This document shows positions 41,165 to 50,298 of a DNA stretch of 64,000 nt, piece after piece (within the stretch, counting starts at the first letter, position 1; every line of letters begins with the position of its first letter). Origin of the DNA: VBAS01 sp035318985 (lineage in GTDB: Bacteria; Bacteroidota; Bacteroidia; Chitinophagales; Chitinophagaceae). The notes under the pieces are model-generated. The model searched no databases. It saw only the letters and a list, made by a program, of their open reading frames with translations, and was not told the DNA's origin. Location: positions 1 to 64,000 of the forward strand of contig DATHDP010000062.1 in the NCBI GenBank assembly GCA_035318985.1, written 5' to 3'. A program made the translations under genes and the position numbers.

Positions 41165-42250
41165 ATGAAAGTTATTTTACAATTGATCACTTTGACAATT
41201 TTAGCTGGTTGCAAGCCATCTGCAGATAAGAGCAATGATTATAACTGGGCATTGTTGCCTTTTGAAAAAGCAGATGAAGTAAATCCAGTATTACTTCCCG
41301 ATACTAATTCAACTTTTCTTTGTCCTGTAAGAAATACAATTGTACAATGGGAAGAGAAGGATGTATTCAATCCAGCTGCTGTAGTGAGGAATGATACAGT
41401 CTTTCTTTTATTCAGGGCTGAAGACAGTATTGGAAAATATGCCGGAACATCAAGGATTGGTATTGCATGGAGCACCGATGGTTTACATTTTACAAAACAT
41501 CCCGTACCGGTTTTATATCCTGATAATGATTCTTCAAGAATTTATGAATGGGAAGGAGGGTGTGAAGATCCAAGAATTGTAGAAGATGAAAATGGAACTT
41601 ATTACATGACCTATACTGCTTATGATGGTGATAAGGCGAGGCTACTAATCGCTTCTTCAAAAGATCTTTATCATTGGACAAAACACGGACATGTTTTTAA
41701 AAACGATACTGCTGAAGTAAATAAATGGAGTAAATCCGGTTCCATTGTTTGCAAGTATGAAAATGGAAAAGCGATCGCCGTAAAGATCAACGGTAAGTAT
41801 TGTATGTATTGGGGTGATACGGATATTTTCCTTGCGGTATCCGAAGATCTTATAAATTGGTTTCCGGTTGTTGATGACAAGGGAAAGATCAAAACAATAT
41901 TTGGTCCACGTTTAAAAAAATTTGATAGTGATCTTGTAGAACCCGGCCCGCCAGCAATGTTTACCGAAAAAGGGATTGTTCTTATTTATAACAGCCGGAA
42001 TGTGCCGTCAAAAGGAGATACAAGTTTAGCCGAAGGCACTTATGCTGCGTCGCAAATATTATTTGACAAAAACGATCCAACAAAAGTTATTAACAGGATG
42101 GATACCTATTTCATGAAACCTGATAAGCCATATGAAATAACCGGCCAGGTGAATCATGTTTGTTTTGTAGAAGGATTAGTTAACTATAAGGGCAAATGGT
42201 TCTTGTATTATGGAACGGCGGATTCAAAGATCGCTGTTGCGGTGAAATGA
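41165..42250 (+). CDS. GH130-family glycosidase or phosphorylase, lipoprotein
   Basis: A 361-residue protein of five-bladed beta-propeller type. The signal ends ILAGC, so C16 would be lipidated. Blade motifs are NPAAVVRNDTVFLLFRAED, GISTSRIGIAWSTDG-like repeats, and GGCEDPRIVEDENGTYYMTY, where the D of EDPRI is the catalytic acid of GH130. GH130 members are mannoside phosphorylases or mannosidases. This lipidated single-domain form is typical of periplasmic or surface-exposed Bacteroidota members. No SusC/SusD or other glycan gene is adjacent. Activity is not determinable from sequence alone. Confidence 0.8.
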   Translation: MKVILQLITLTILAGCKPSADKSNDYNWALLPFEKADEVNPVLLPDTNSTFLCPVRNTIVQWEEKDVFNPAAVVRNDTVFLLFRAEDSIGKYAGTSRIGIAWSTDGLHFTKHPVPVLYPDNDSSRIYEWEGGCEDPRIVEDENGTYYMTYTAYDGDKARLLIASSKDLYHWTKHGHVFKNDTAEVNKWSKSGSIVCKYENGKAIAVKINGKYCMYWGDTDIFLAVSEDLINWFPVVDDKGKIKTIFGPRLKKFDSDLVEPGPPAMFTEKGIVLIYNSRNVPSKGDTSLAEGTYAASQILFDKNDPTKVINRMDTYFMKPDKPYEITGQVNHVCFVEGLVNYKGKWFLYYGTADSKIAVAVK

Positions 42251-42304
42251 TGTAACAATTAGCCGATGTGCCAATAAAAGATTAAAAAGTCTAATTAATA
42301 AATT

Positions 42305-42345
42305 GGCATATTGTCTCATTAGCATATTGTCGAATCAGCTCATTA
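42305..42345. repeat. Tandem intergenic repeat (GCATATTGTC) upstream of gldA
   Basis: GCATATTGTC occurs at 42306-42315 and 42322-42331, and CTCATTA at 42315-42321 and 42339-42345. TTAACTTCG just before the gldA ATG resembles a -7 box with one mismatch. The segment may be either a dispersed repeat or part of the promoter region. Confidence 0.45.
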
Positions 42346-42355
42346 ACTTCGCATC

Positions 42356-43270
42356 ATGTCAATAGAAGTGAAAAACCTCCTCAAAGTTTATGGAGAGCAA
42401 AAAGCCGTAAACGATATTTCTTTCAAAGTTGGTAAAGGTGAAATAGTAGGTTTTCTTGGACCAAATGGTGCAGGAAAATCTACCACCATGAAAATCATTA
42501 CCGGCTATCTTGAAAAAACAAGTGGTGAGGCTTTTGTATGCGGAATGAATGTGGCTGATCAACCTTTAGAAACAAAAAAGAAGATTGGTTACTTACCCGA
42601 ATTAAATGCTTTGTACTATGATATGTATGTGAGGGAGTATTTGGCATTTGTTGCTGAGATTCATAAAATAGAAAATCAAAAATCGAAGATCGAAAGTGTA
42701 ATAGAGCTTACAGGATTAACCGTTGAAAGCAAAAAAAAGATCGGGCAATTATCAAAAGGATATAAACAAAGAGTTGGATTAGCAGCGGCTCTTATTCATG
42801 ATCCGGAAGTATTGATCTTAGATGAACCAACCTCTGGTCTTGACCCCAACCAGATTATTGAAATACGTGAGGTGATAAAGAAACAGGGAAAGGATAAAAC
42901 AGTTTTATTTTCTTCCCATATTCTTCAGGAAGTTGAAGCGATCTGCGACAGGGTGATAATAATTAATAAAGGAGAACTGGTAGCAGATGATAAACTCAGT
43001 AACCTTCGTCAGCATTCGACTTCATCAAACACGGTGAAAGTGAGTTTCAAAGAGTCAATAGATAAAAGTTGGTTAGAACAGCTTGCGGCTGCAAAATCAG
43101 TGAATAATATTGATGCAAACAACTGGCAGTTAGCGACCGACAACCCTGAACAGCTCCGTAAACAAATCTTCGAACTCTCATTGCAGCATAATCTCAACAT
43201 CGTTTCTTTGCAAAGCGATAGCCAAAGCCTGGAAGATGTGTTCAGGTCACTTACGCAAAAAGCTGAATAG
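42356..43270 (+). CDS. gldA: GldA-type ABC transporter ATP-binding protein
   Basis: A 304-residue ABC ATPase. Walker A GPNGAGKST is at 35-43, the signature LSKGYKQR near 135, Walker B LILDEPTSGLD near 158, and the H-loop in FSSHILQE. The ~85-residue C-terminal extension (after LSNLRQ) matches the GldA arrangement. GldA is one part of the gliding-associated ABC transporter with GldF and GldG, required for gliding in Flavobacterium. No gldFG is in the window, so gliding cannot be claimed. Cytosolic face of the inner membrane. Confidence 0.87.
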   Translation: MSIEVKNLLKVYGEQKAVNDISFKVGKGEIVGFLGPNGAGKSTTMKIITGYLEKTSGEAFVCGMNVADQPLETKKKIGYLPELNALYYDMYVREYLAFVAEIHKIENQKSKIESVIELTGLTVESKKKIGQLSKGYKQRVGLAAALIHDPEVLILDEPTSGLDPNQIIEIREVIKKQGKDKTVLFSSHILQEVEAICDRVIIINKGELVADDKLSNLRQHSTSSNTVKVSFKESIDKSWLEQLAAAKSVNNIDANNWQLATDNPEQLRKQIFELSLQHNLNIVSLQSDSQSLEDVFRSLTQKAE

Positions 43271-43280
43271 CGAACAGAAC

Positions 43281-43305
43281 GTACAAGTGAGTGACACAAC
43301 GGAAG
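43281..43305. repeat. Degenerate copy of the dispersed GTACAAGTG/CAACGGAAG repeat
   Basis: GTACAAGTG...ACAACGGAAG shares the outer parts of the repeats bracketing nadB but lacks their 27-base central insertion. It sits between gldA and eno. Confidence 0.55.
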
Positions 43306-43370
43306 ACGAAAAGAATTCCAAATGCTTGTAACCAAATTAATAACTAACAATTAAAAATTAACAATAGCTC

Positions 43371-44666
43371 ATGAGTTACATTTCCGAAATTTTTGCGAGA
43401 CAGATATTAGATTCAAGAGGTAATCCTACAGTTGAAGTAGATGTATTGACTGATGAAGGTGCACTAGGCCGTGCTGCTGTACCAAGTGGTGCAAGTACCG
43501 GCATACATGAAGCAGTGGAGCTGCGTGATGATGATAAAAAAACGTACGGTGGCAAGGGCGTTTTGAAAGCAGTAAAAAATGTAAATGATAAGATCGCCCC
43601 TGCGTTAATTGGAAATGATGTGGCCGACCAAACTGGCATTGATGAAATGATGATACAACTCGATGGCAGTGATAATAAAGGAAAGCTGGGAGCAAATGCG
43701 ATGCTTGCGGTAAGTATGGCTGTTGCAAAAGCAGCAGCAGAAGAAGCGTCACTTCCATTGTATCGCTACATTGGCGGCACCAACGCCAAGACGTTGCCGA
43801 TACCGATGATGAATATCCTGAATGGCGGTGCACATGCTGATAACAAGATCGATTTCCAGGAGTTCATGGTAATGCCTGTGGGTGCTACAAGTTTTAGTGA
43901 GGGTTTGCGCTGGGGTGTAGAAATTTTTCATGCGTTAAAAACTGTGTTGAAGAAAAAAGGCTTCAGTACCAATGTTGGTGATGAAGGTGGATTTGCACCA
44001 AACATTCAATCAAATGAAGAAGCAATTGAAACTGTATTAACAGCGATAAGTGCTGCCGGATATAAAACAGGTTCGCAAATAGTAATTGCGATGGATGCTG
44101 CAAATAGTGAGCTATGGGATAGCAAAAAGAAAAAATATGTTTTTCATAAAAGCAGCGGCAAGGAAATGACGAGCGAGCAGTTGGTGAAGTACTGGGACAA
44201 ATGGGTGAAGCAATATCCAATTGCTTCTATTGAAGACGGCATGGCTGAAGACGATTGGGATGGCTGGAAATTCCTGACTAAAACCGTTGGTGATAAATGC
44301 CAGTTGGTAGGTGATGACTTGTTTGTAACAAACGTAACAAGATTGCGACAGGGAATTGATAAAGGGATCGCCAATGCATTGCTGGTAAAAGTGAACCAGA
44401 TCGGTACAGTGACTGAAACAATCAATGCTGTTACACTAGCTCAACATAACGGCTATAATACGATCATGAGTCATCGCAGCGGTGAAACAGAAGATACAAC
44501 AATCGCTGACCTGGCGGTTGCATTGAATTGCGGACAAATAAAAACGGGTAGTGCATCAAGAACAGATCGCATGGCAAAATATAACCAGCTGATAAGAATT
44601 GAAGAATTGCTAGGTATGTCTGCGATTTATCCGAATGGAAAGATTAAATTTGGAAGCCCATCCTAA
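43371..44666 (+). CDS. eno: Enolase
   Basis: A 431-residue phosphopyruvate hydratase of standard length. It has ARQILDSRGNPTVEV, KIDFQEFMVMPVGA, the metal ligand region IASIEDGMAEDDWDGW, LVGDDLFVTN, and SHRSGETEDTTIADLAVAL, including the catalytic K and H neighbourhoods. It converts 2-phosphoglycerate to PEP in glycolysis and may join an RNA-degradosome-like complex in some bacteria. It is followed by a hairpin and the septum protein gene, a common Bacteroidota arrangement. Confidence 0.97.
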   Translation: MSYISEIFARQILDSRGNPTVEVDVLTDEGALGRAAVPSGASTGIHEAVELRDDDKKTYGGKGVLKAVKNVNDKIAPALIGNDVADQTGIDEMMIQLDGSDNKGKLGANAMLAVSMAVAKAAAEEASLPLYRYIGGTNAKTLPIPMMNILNGGAHADNKIDFQEFMVMPVGATSFSEGLRWGVEIFHALKTVLKKKGFSTNVGDEGGFAPNIQSNEEAIETVLTAISAAGYKTGSQIVIAMDAANSELWDSKKKKYVFHKSSGKEMTSEQLVKYWDKWVKQYPIASIEDGMAEDDWDGWKFLTKTVGDKCQLVGDDLFVTNVTRLRQGIDKGIANALLVKVNQIGTVTETINAVTLAQHNGYNTIMSHRSGETEDTTIADLAVALNCGQIKTGSASRTDRMAKYNQLIRIEELLGMSAIYPNGKIKFGSPS

Positions 44667-44691
44667 ATCCTTCCCGAAGGGAAGGACTTTA
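44667..44691 (+). terminator. Hairpin after enolase (repeat-derived)
   Basis: TCCTTCCC (44668-44675), GAA loop, GGGAAGGA (44679-44686), then CTTT. The stem is good but the U tract is poor. A second, inversely related copy is found at 44737-44753 inside the next gene. Confidence 0.5.
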
Positions 44692-44703
44692 AAAATCCTG
44701 ATT

Positions 44704-45072
44704 ATGGAAAACACTTCTAACAATAAAGCAACTAAGCCCTTCCTTCGGAAGGGTTTGGGTAGGCCACTAAACCTGATTCCAGCCTGGTTAAAAAACAAAT
44801 ATTTTCTTTCAGTTTCTGCCTTTATAGTATGGATACTATTCTTTGATCCAAGAGATATTTTTACTCAAATGGAGCATCGGCGTGAGCTAAAAGAATTACA
44901 GGTGAGTAAGGCTTGGTATCAGAAAGAAATTGCAAAAGAATCGGTTGAGGCAGAGCAACTTAAGACAAACCCGGCAACGATAGAAAAATATGCCCGTGAG
45001 AAATATTTGATGAAAAGGGATAATGAGGACATTTTTATAGTATCGGAAAATCCCGATTTGAAGAATAAATAA
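44704..45072 (+). CDS. DivIC/FtsB-like septum formation initiator
   Basis: A 122-residue small divisome protein. After a cytoplasmic N-terminus of ~33 residues comes one transmembrane helix (YFLSVSAFIVWILFF, about 38-52), then DPRD and a coiled coil (MEHRRELKELQVSKAWYQKEIAKE) and the FtsB/DivIC tail signature PATIEKYAREKYLMKRDNEDIF. Residues ~8-24 (NKATKPFLRKGLGRPLN) are encoded by a palindromic dispersed repeat, so the N-terminus may be an acquired extension. An upstream start at 44635 would read through the enolase end and is not preferred. It bridges division proteins at the inner membrane. Confidence 0.87.
   Translation: MENTSNNKATKPFLRKGLGRPLNLIPAWLKNKYFLSVSAFIVWILFFDPRDIFTQMEHRRELKELQVSKAWYQKEIAKESVEAEQLKTNPATIEKYAREKYLMKRDNEDIFIVSENPDLKNK
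44737..44753. repeat. Palindromic repeat inside the divIC-like gene
   Basis: CCCTTCC-TTC-GGAAGGG, related to the hairpin at 44668-44686 in inverted sense, with GTTTGGGTAGGCC flanking sequence. It encodes part of the protein's cytoplasmic tail. Confidence 0.7.
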
Positions 45073-45178
45073 GCAGATCCGGCACAATATGGCAAACCTA
45101 TGAGCCGTTTATATAGCGGACGTTTCGAATTCACTCTTTTTAAGGACACAAAATTTTAGGACATTAATTGGATTGCCA

Positions 45179-45409
45179 ATGACAAACTTTACCCCTGAGG
45201 ATCTTTTATTGTATTTGTACAAGGAGACAACTCCCGAGCAAACTGACGCAATTGAAGAAGCATTAAAGAAAAGCTGGGCACTACGTGAAAAGCTTTCTGT
45301 ACTGAAAACTTCAATGCAGCGGTTAGACAAGATCAAAGAATCACCACGTACTGAAGTAGTGTTGAATGTTTTGAATTACGCTAAGGAGAAAACTGAGCAA
45401 ACAGTTTAA
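45179..45409 (+). CDS. Small acidic protein resembling an anti-sigma N-terminal domain
   Basis: A 76-residue soluble helical protein: FTPEDLLLYLYKETTPEQTDAIEEAL at the N-terminus is close in style to anti-sigma and zinc-finger-like segments that begin with a short helix and end xxxEQ. No Cys or His metal site and no membrane segment are present. A TTG at 45173 would give two extra residues. It lies 106 bases after the DivIC-like gene and before a strong terminator. Relatives occur widely in Bacteroidota without known function. Confidence 0.7.
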   Translation: MTNFTPEDLLLYLYKETTPEQTDAIEEALKKSWALREKLSVLKTSMQRLDKIKESPRTEVVLNVLNYAKEKTEQTV

Positions 45410-45427
45410 GGATCTAAACAATTTATT

Positions 45428-45460
45428 AGCATCATAACTTAATTGTTGTGATGCTTTTTT
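45428..45460 (+). terminator. Rho-independent terminator
   Basis: GCATCATAAC (45429-45438) pairs with GTTGTGATGC (45445-45454), including one T-G pair, with a 6-base loop and six T. It ends the eno-divIC segment. Confidence 0.9.
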
Positions 45461-45464
45461 ATTT

Positions 45465-45484
45465 GCCCCAAACCTCTAAGGGGC
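45465..45484. repeat. Palindromic dispersed repeat
   Basis: GCCCC at 45465-45469 pairs with GGGGC at 45480-45484 around AAACCTCTAA. It lies directly behind the terminator and is of the same C/G-palindrome type as the sites at 6831-6853 and 45547-45579. Confidence 0.5.
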
Positions 45485-45546
45485 TTCCATCGCACAAGGC
45501 CACATAACCCGAACTTTTTTAATATTATTGTAATAAGAAAACAAAC

Positions 45547-45579
45547 TAAGTCTCTCATTTAGTGGGACAGGGGGTTTAG
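45547..45579. repeat. Degenerate copy of the CTCCCCTTTAGGGGG repeat
   Basis: CTAAGTCTCTCATTTAGTGGGACAGGGGGT-like sequence, aligning with the repeat behind ridA apart from a few changes that weaken the hairpin. It ends two bases before the endonuclease III start and may influence its translation. Confidence 0.5.
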
Positions 45580-45580
45580 C

Positions 45581-46237
45581 ATGACTAAAAAAGAACGTTA
45601 CGAATTCGTGATTGATTATTTTCAAAAGCATTTACCTGAAGCGGAAACTGAATTAGATTATGAAGATCCGTATGAATTGATCGTAGCAGTAATTCTTTCT
45701 GCGCAATGCACCGATAAAAGAGTGAACATGACAACGCCGGAAATTTTTAAAAGATTTCCCACTGTTGCATCATTAAGCAAAACAAATTTCGATGAGTTGT
45801 TCCCTTTTATTAAAAGCATTTCTTATCCAAATAATAAAACAAAACATTTGATCGGCATGGCCAACATGGTGATGGAAAAATTTGATGGAAAAATTCCAAT
45901 GACCATTGATGAACTGATCCAATTACCTGGTGTAGGAAGAAAAACAGCAAACGTTGTCACATCGGTGGTTGACAAACAACCTAACATGGCAGTAGACACA
46001 CATGTATTTCGGGTAAGCAAGAGGATCGGCCTTGTTCCCAATACCACGAAAACTCCATTTGCAGTAGAAAAAGAATTGGTGAAAAATTTTCCAAAGGAAC
46101 TAATTCATAAAGCTCATCATTGGCTAATCCTTCATGGACGTTATATATGCGTGGCAAGAAATCCAAAGTGTGAACAATGTGGTGTAAGACCCGCATGTCG
46201 TTATTTTAAGACAGTTATCTCGCCGGCATTAAGATAA
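45581..46237 (+). CDS. nth: Endonuclease III
   Basis: A 218-residue DNA glycosylase/AP lyase. The helix-hairpin-helix is LPGVGRKTA with catalytic K121; the catalytic D139 sits in AVDTHVFRV. The 4Fe-4S ligands are C190, C197, C200 and C206 in the C-x6-C-x2-C-x5-C spacing. It removes oxidised pyrimidines in base excision repair. Length and motifs are canonical. Its start is immediately after a degenerate dispersed repeat, so no ribosome-binding site is evident. Confidence 0.95.
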   Translation: MTKKERYEFVIDYFQKHLPEAETELDYEDPYELIVAVILSAQCTDKRVNMTTPEIFKRFPTVASLSKTNFDELFPFIKSISYPNNKTKHLIGMANMVMEKFDGKIPMTIDELIQLPGVGRKTANVVTSVVDKQPNMAVDTHVFRVSKRIGLVPNTTKTPFAVEKELVKNFPKELIHKAHHWLILHGRYICVARNPKCEQCGVRPACRYFKTVISPALR

Positions 46238-46356
46238 TAGTTGCTTATTAATAAATCACCAGAACTAAGCTGCATTTACTAAATTTACGTAAGTAATCCA
46301 GCCCTTATAACCTGCTTATTTTCCGGAATAACCATTTAGACATTTATAACTAAAGG

Positions 46357-48756
46357 ATGCAAACCAAAACAAATTATATACCCATACACTATCAAAGCAA
46401 GGTATCTTTTCAACCGCTGCTTGCCGTGCTTAAAAGAGCCTTGCACCATGGTTCATCTGATGGAGTAAAAAAACTCTATTCCGGTATTTTAGAATACGCA
46501 AACAACCATCCTGAATTACAAAATCCAATCGAAGATCTGGCAATATTAGAAACGCATCGGGAATGGATGGAAATGTTGTTGAGTATCATCTTCCCTCCTA
46601 CTGCCAGCGAACATGAAATGCTCTTTTCTGTTGGCCTTCCGTTTTCTTATACGACTATCTATACCTCTCGTCTTTTTAACTTGTTGTTTATTGAGCCGGG
46701 AACAAAAAATATAAAGATCCCTGATAATGAAACCGGAAAAGACATTGAGCATGACCGGTTAATTGGTGCCTATAATCTCATTCTAAAAAAGTATTGTAAT
46801 TATCATACCCCGGAATTTGTTTCTTCTGTACATCCTTATCATGATCCGCATTCGGGTTTGATAAAATACATGGAACTGCAATTAGATACAAGGTATATCG
46901 ATGTAAAATATACAGGAAGTCATTTGCCGATACCTGAAGACTTTATCAATAAAAAAGATCATGGTCTTTTATCGTTAGAACAACTACAACATAATATTCC
47001 TATAGAACAATTTGCATTCGAAGGAATTGTTATTGGCCGGGTGATCGATGTGACAGAAAAAGAAGTGATCTCACAAATGAAATCTGAATTGCTGAATCTT
47101 AATGCATTTTCCGAAGGTGTAGTTTATCATAAGTTGCAGGACCTGGTTCAGTCGCTTATCGGTTTAAAAGATATACGAATTGGCATCACTCCCTTTTTTA
47201 AAGTGAATGGTCACTACGTTTTTTCAGAATTACATAACAGTAATAGTCTTTTATTCAAACATTACAAGGCGGTAATGGAGAGAGACACAGTAAATGATTG
47301 CTGTCGCGAATTGTTTATGGGAACCGATAAGCCTATTATCTACGAAAAGATCGATGAAGAAAGAGTAAATGAAATAGATTATCTCGGTTTTTATTTTGAC
47401 CAGGGGTACCGAAGTTTGATATTAGCCCCACTGAAACATAACGGAGACTTGTGGGGAATACTTGAGATCGGTTCAGATCATGAAGGAAAACTTAACTATA
47501 AACATATTGGAAGGCTTGATGTTGCGATCCCTTTGTTTACCCGTGCTATTGAAAAAAGCGCCGAGTCCTTGGACAATCAGATCGATAAAGTAATTAAAGA
47601 ACAGTTTACTGCAGTGCAACCATCGGTGGAATGGAAATTCACTGAAGCAGCTTATAATTATATCATACAAAAACAACAAGGCAAAGATCCGAAACCGGAA
47701 AGAATAGCATTTGAAACTGTCTATCCTTTATATGGTGCTATAGATATCCGTAATTCATCTGTAGAAAGATCACAATCGATCCAGCTTGATTTTATTGAAC
47801 AATTGCAAATGGCGGCAGCGGTGATAAAAAAAGCCCAGTCGAATATGTCTTTCCCTTTATTACAGGAAGTACAATTTAAAATAGATAAACATATCTCTGC
47901 TGCAAGTGACGTATTGTTAAGTGACGAGGAAACAACCATTCATGATTTTTTACAAAACCAAGTAGCTTCCATTTTCAAACATCTGAAAGGAACAGCGCCA
48001 TCCATACAAAAAGATATTGATGCGTATTTTGCTGCGCTCGATAAAAATATCGGAATGATCTATCATCACCGTAAAGAGTTTGAAGAAAGCATTGCAAAAA
48101 TAAATGAACAGGTAAGCCGGTTTGTCGACAGGGAGCAAGTTTCAGTTCAGCAAATTTTCCCTCATTATTTTGAACGTTATGTAACAGATGGGGTGGAGTT
48201 CAATATTTATATTGGTCAAACACTTTCACCAAGAAAAAAATTTGATGAGCTATACCTGCGCAATATGAGGATGTGGCAACTGACCACATTAGCAAAAGCT
48301 TCACGACTTACAAATGAATTGTGTAAGCAGCTAAGTCATCCTATGAAAACAACACAATTGATCCTTGCACATAGCACACCGATATCAATAAGTTTCCGGG
48401 CCGATGAAAGAAAATTTGATGTAGATGGCGCCGGCAATATCCGGTACGAGATAATTAAAAAAAGAATTGACAAAGTTCATATAAAAGATACTAATGAACG
48501 ATTCACTCAGCCGGGGAAGATCTCCATTGTATATATGCAACCGAAAGATGCTGAAGAATATGCAGAGTACATTGAGTTTTTACAAAATCAAAAACTATTA
48601 AAGCCCGGCATCGAGCATCACGATCTTGAGGAACTCCAGGGTGTGGTTGGTTTAAAAGGAATAAGAGTAGATGTTCAATATGAAGATGATAATATTACTA
48701 CTCAAAACCCGCAGCTTTCATCCATGACTGATGAGCAGTTGCTAAAAGGAAAATAA
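46357..48756 (+). CDS. Large GAF-domain protein, Bacteroidota type
   Basis: A 799-residue soluble protein, with no signal peptide or membrane helix. An N-terminal region of ~250 residues is unassigned. A GAF-like domain follows at about 280-400: HYVFSELHNSN, then GYRSLILAPLKHNGDLWGILEIGS. The rest is mostly helical, with no kinase, cyclase or DNA-binding motif. The family recurs in Bacteroidota as hypothetical GAF proteins. Ligand and role are unknown. It is monocistronic and has no obvious terminator. Confidence 0.7.
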   Translation: MQTKTNYIPIHYQSKVSFQPLLAVLKRALHHGSSDGVKKLYSGILEYANNHPELQNPIEDLAILETHREWMEMLLSIIFPPTASEHEMLFSVGLPFSYTTIYTSRLFNLLFIEPGTKNIKIPDNETGKDIEHDRLIGAYNLILKKYCNYHTPEFVSSVHPYHDPHSGLIKYMELQLDTRYIDVKYTGSHLPIPEDFINKKDHGLLSLEQLQHNIPIEQFAFEGIVIGRVIDVTEKEVISQMKSELLNLNAFSEGVVYHKLQDLVQSLIGLKDIRIGITPFFKVNGHYVFSELHNSNSLLFKHYKAVMERDTVNDCCRELFMGTDKPIIYEKIDEERVNEIDYLGFYFDQGYRSLILAPLKHNGDLWGILEIGSDHEGKLNYKHIGRLDVAIPLFTRAIEKSAESLDNQIDKVIKEQFTAVQPSVEWKFTEAAYNYIIQKQQGKDPKPERIAFETVYPLYGAIDIRNSSVERSQSIQLDFIEQLQMAAAVIKKAQSNMSFPLLQEVQFKIDKHISAASDVLLSDEETTIHDFLQNQVASIFKHLKGTAPSIQKDIDAYFAALDKNIGMIYHHRKEFEESIAKINEQVSRFVDREQVSVQQIFPHYFERYVTDGVEFNIYIGQTLSPRKKFDELYLRNMRMWQLTTLAKASRLTNELCKQLSHPMKTTQLILAHSTPISISFRADERKFDVDGAGNIRYEIIKKRIDKVHIKDTNERFTQPGKISIVYMQPKDAEEYAEYIEFLQNQKLLKPGIEHHDLEELQGVVGLKGIRVDVQYEDDNITTQNPQLSSMTDEQLLKGK

Positions 48757-48816
48757 AGCCTGGTAAATATTATTTTATTTCCTGAACCATCTTGTATAAA
48801 AAATATATTTCGACTT

Positions 48817-49368
48817 CTAATAACGGACCCTGCCTAAATTATTAGCCATTTCCTTCCTGGCAAATGAAATAATTATGAGTGCAATACCTCCCAGCAACAT
48901 CTGTACTCCGATAAAAAGGCTGGCACCAGCACCAGTGCCAAGATTAAAGATCAACACAACAGCCGCGAATATGCAAATAAGCCCGGCAATAACGGTGGTC
49001 CATCGGAAAGGTTGATGCTTTTTAAATATTAATCCTGATTCAATAAAATGCAAACCCAGGAACACCATCCATAAGCCGAAAAGAATTGTGATCATTCTCG
49101 TGGTTGCGAATAGATGCATCAGCATTAATATTCCAAGAACAAATGTGATCAGGCTCCATATAAGACCCCCGACTTCCCTTGCATCACGATCTGCAAAAAG
49201 CCAGGAAACTATTCCTACAATACCGGTAAAGAATATTAATACGCCGATCCAAACAGAGATTCCCTTTAAAGCATTAAGAGGGTTATTTAAAACATAGATG
49301 CTCATGATGATCAATGCAATTCCCTGTATCATCGCAACCCACCATGGACGTATTATTGGTTTTGGCAT
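48817..49368 (-). CDS. DUF308 (HdeD-like) membrane protein
   Basis: A 183-residue protein with six short transmembrane helices and tandem symmetry. Typical segments are GIALIIMSIYVLNNP near the start, SLITFVLGILMLMHLF in the middle, and TVIAGLICIFAAVVLIFNL. This is the HdeD/DUF308 pattern; E. coli HdeD is linked to acid resistance. The role here is unknown. It begins the long minus-strand envelope region, and its own transcript is separate from the gene at 49519. Confidence 0.85.
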   Translation of the reverse strand: MPKPIIRPWWVAMIQGIALIIMSIYVLNNPLNALKGISVWIGVLIFFTGIVGIVSWLFADRDAREVGGLIWSLITFVLGILMLMHLFATTRMITILFGLWMVFLGLHFIESGLIFKKHQPFRWTTVIAGLICIFAAVVLIFNLGTGAGASLFIGVQMLLGGIALIIISFARKEMANNLGRVRY

Positions 49369-49518
49369 AATTTAATTTTTAGCAATTAAAAAATAGATTG
49401 CTGAATAAAAGAGGAGTGCAAAGCATTATACTAATCAGGGGTATTAACAAGTTAAGAAAACTATGTGGAATTAGTACAAATAATTATTCTCTAAACCTGA
49501 TCTTAAAAAATTTGCATT

Positions 49519-50163
49519 TTATTTTTTCAACAATTTTGCCTTGCTTAATTGTTTCATCAATGTGGATACATAAGTCCTGCTGAAACTGGGTAAAGAAGAT
49601 GGGTTAAATATTTCTGACTGGACCGCAAACATCTTTTCTTGCGAAGCCTTATCAAATAAATTACTCTGCATAATATATGTCTTGTCAGTTGAATAATATC
49701 CGGTAGTAGTCAAAGTGGAGTAATAATGTGTGTAATAGCCAAAAAAAGTTCCGGCCCATGAATAATCAGACCGCATCGTATATTGAGTACCGCCGGCAGT
49801 ATACCCTACATCTTCATTCTTATCTAACAAAGAGGCCAGGAAAACAGCATCGCAATCACTGGCTTTTATTTTTTCAATAAGAGCTTCAACAGCAGGTGGT
49901 TTAGGATCTTTTAGATCTGCAGGTAATACTTCATAACTTTTTATTGCTTTATGACCTCTTGAAGTGATCGTAGCTGCTATCTCATTTTCCAGTCTTACCC
50001 TTGCTTCAATATCAGCAGTCATAACTATAACAAAAAAATTGCTATATGATTTTCCTTGTATTTTTTCTTTGTTTACCCATACGCCTGCAGTTTCTTTAGA
50101 CGAGGCACAAGCTGCAAGAATAATTACAAGCAGGGCTAATGATAAAAAATGATTTCTTTTCAT
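49519..50163 (-). CDS. Lipoprotein of a three-member local family (member A)
   Basis: A 214-residue lipoprotein. The signal ends LAACA, with the Cys as lipidation site. The mature domain has GVWVNKEK near the start, a strand FFVIVM, a helix RLENEI, and DAVFLASLLD before an aromatic-rich stretch (YSWAGTFFGYYTHYYS). The C-terminal signature YYSTDKTYIMQSNLFD...NPSS is shared with the proteins at 52838 and 54262. An upstream ATG at 50205 adds 14 residues and is not preferred. No known enzyme family is recognised; the shape resembles DUF4136-like lipoproteins. Confidence 0.75.
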   Translation of the reverse strand: MKRNHFLSLALLVIILAACASSKETAGVWVNKEKIQGKSYSNFFVIVMTADIEARVRLENEIAATITSRGHKAIKSYEVLPADLKDPKPPAVEALIEKIKASDCDAVFLASLLDKNEDVGYTAGGTQYTMRSDYSWAGTFFGYYTHYYSTLTTTGYYSTDKTYIMQSNLFDKASQEKMFAVQSEIFNPSSLPSFSRTYVSTLMKQLSKAKLLKK

Positions 50164-50298
50164 TCCTATTTTTTTGAATTTTGTTTTTAAATTCAGTAAA
50201 CGCAAAGATTACGATAAAAGAGCAATAAGTAAGCGTATATCTTATCAGCCTTTGTTAAATACAAAATGGACTGTTTTATTTTCGTTATTTCTATCTTC

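Noticed and set aside
42356..43270. GldA taken as proof of gliding motility
   Set aside because: Only the ATPase is present; gldF, gldG and the rest of the machinery are not in the window.
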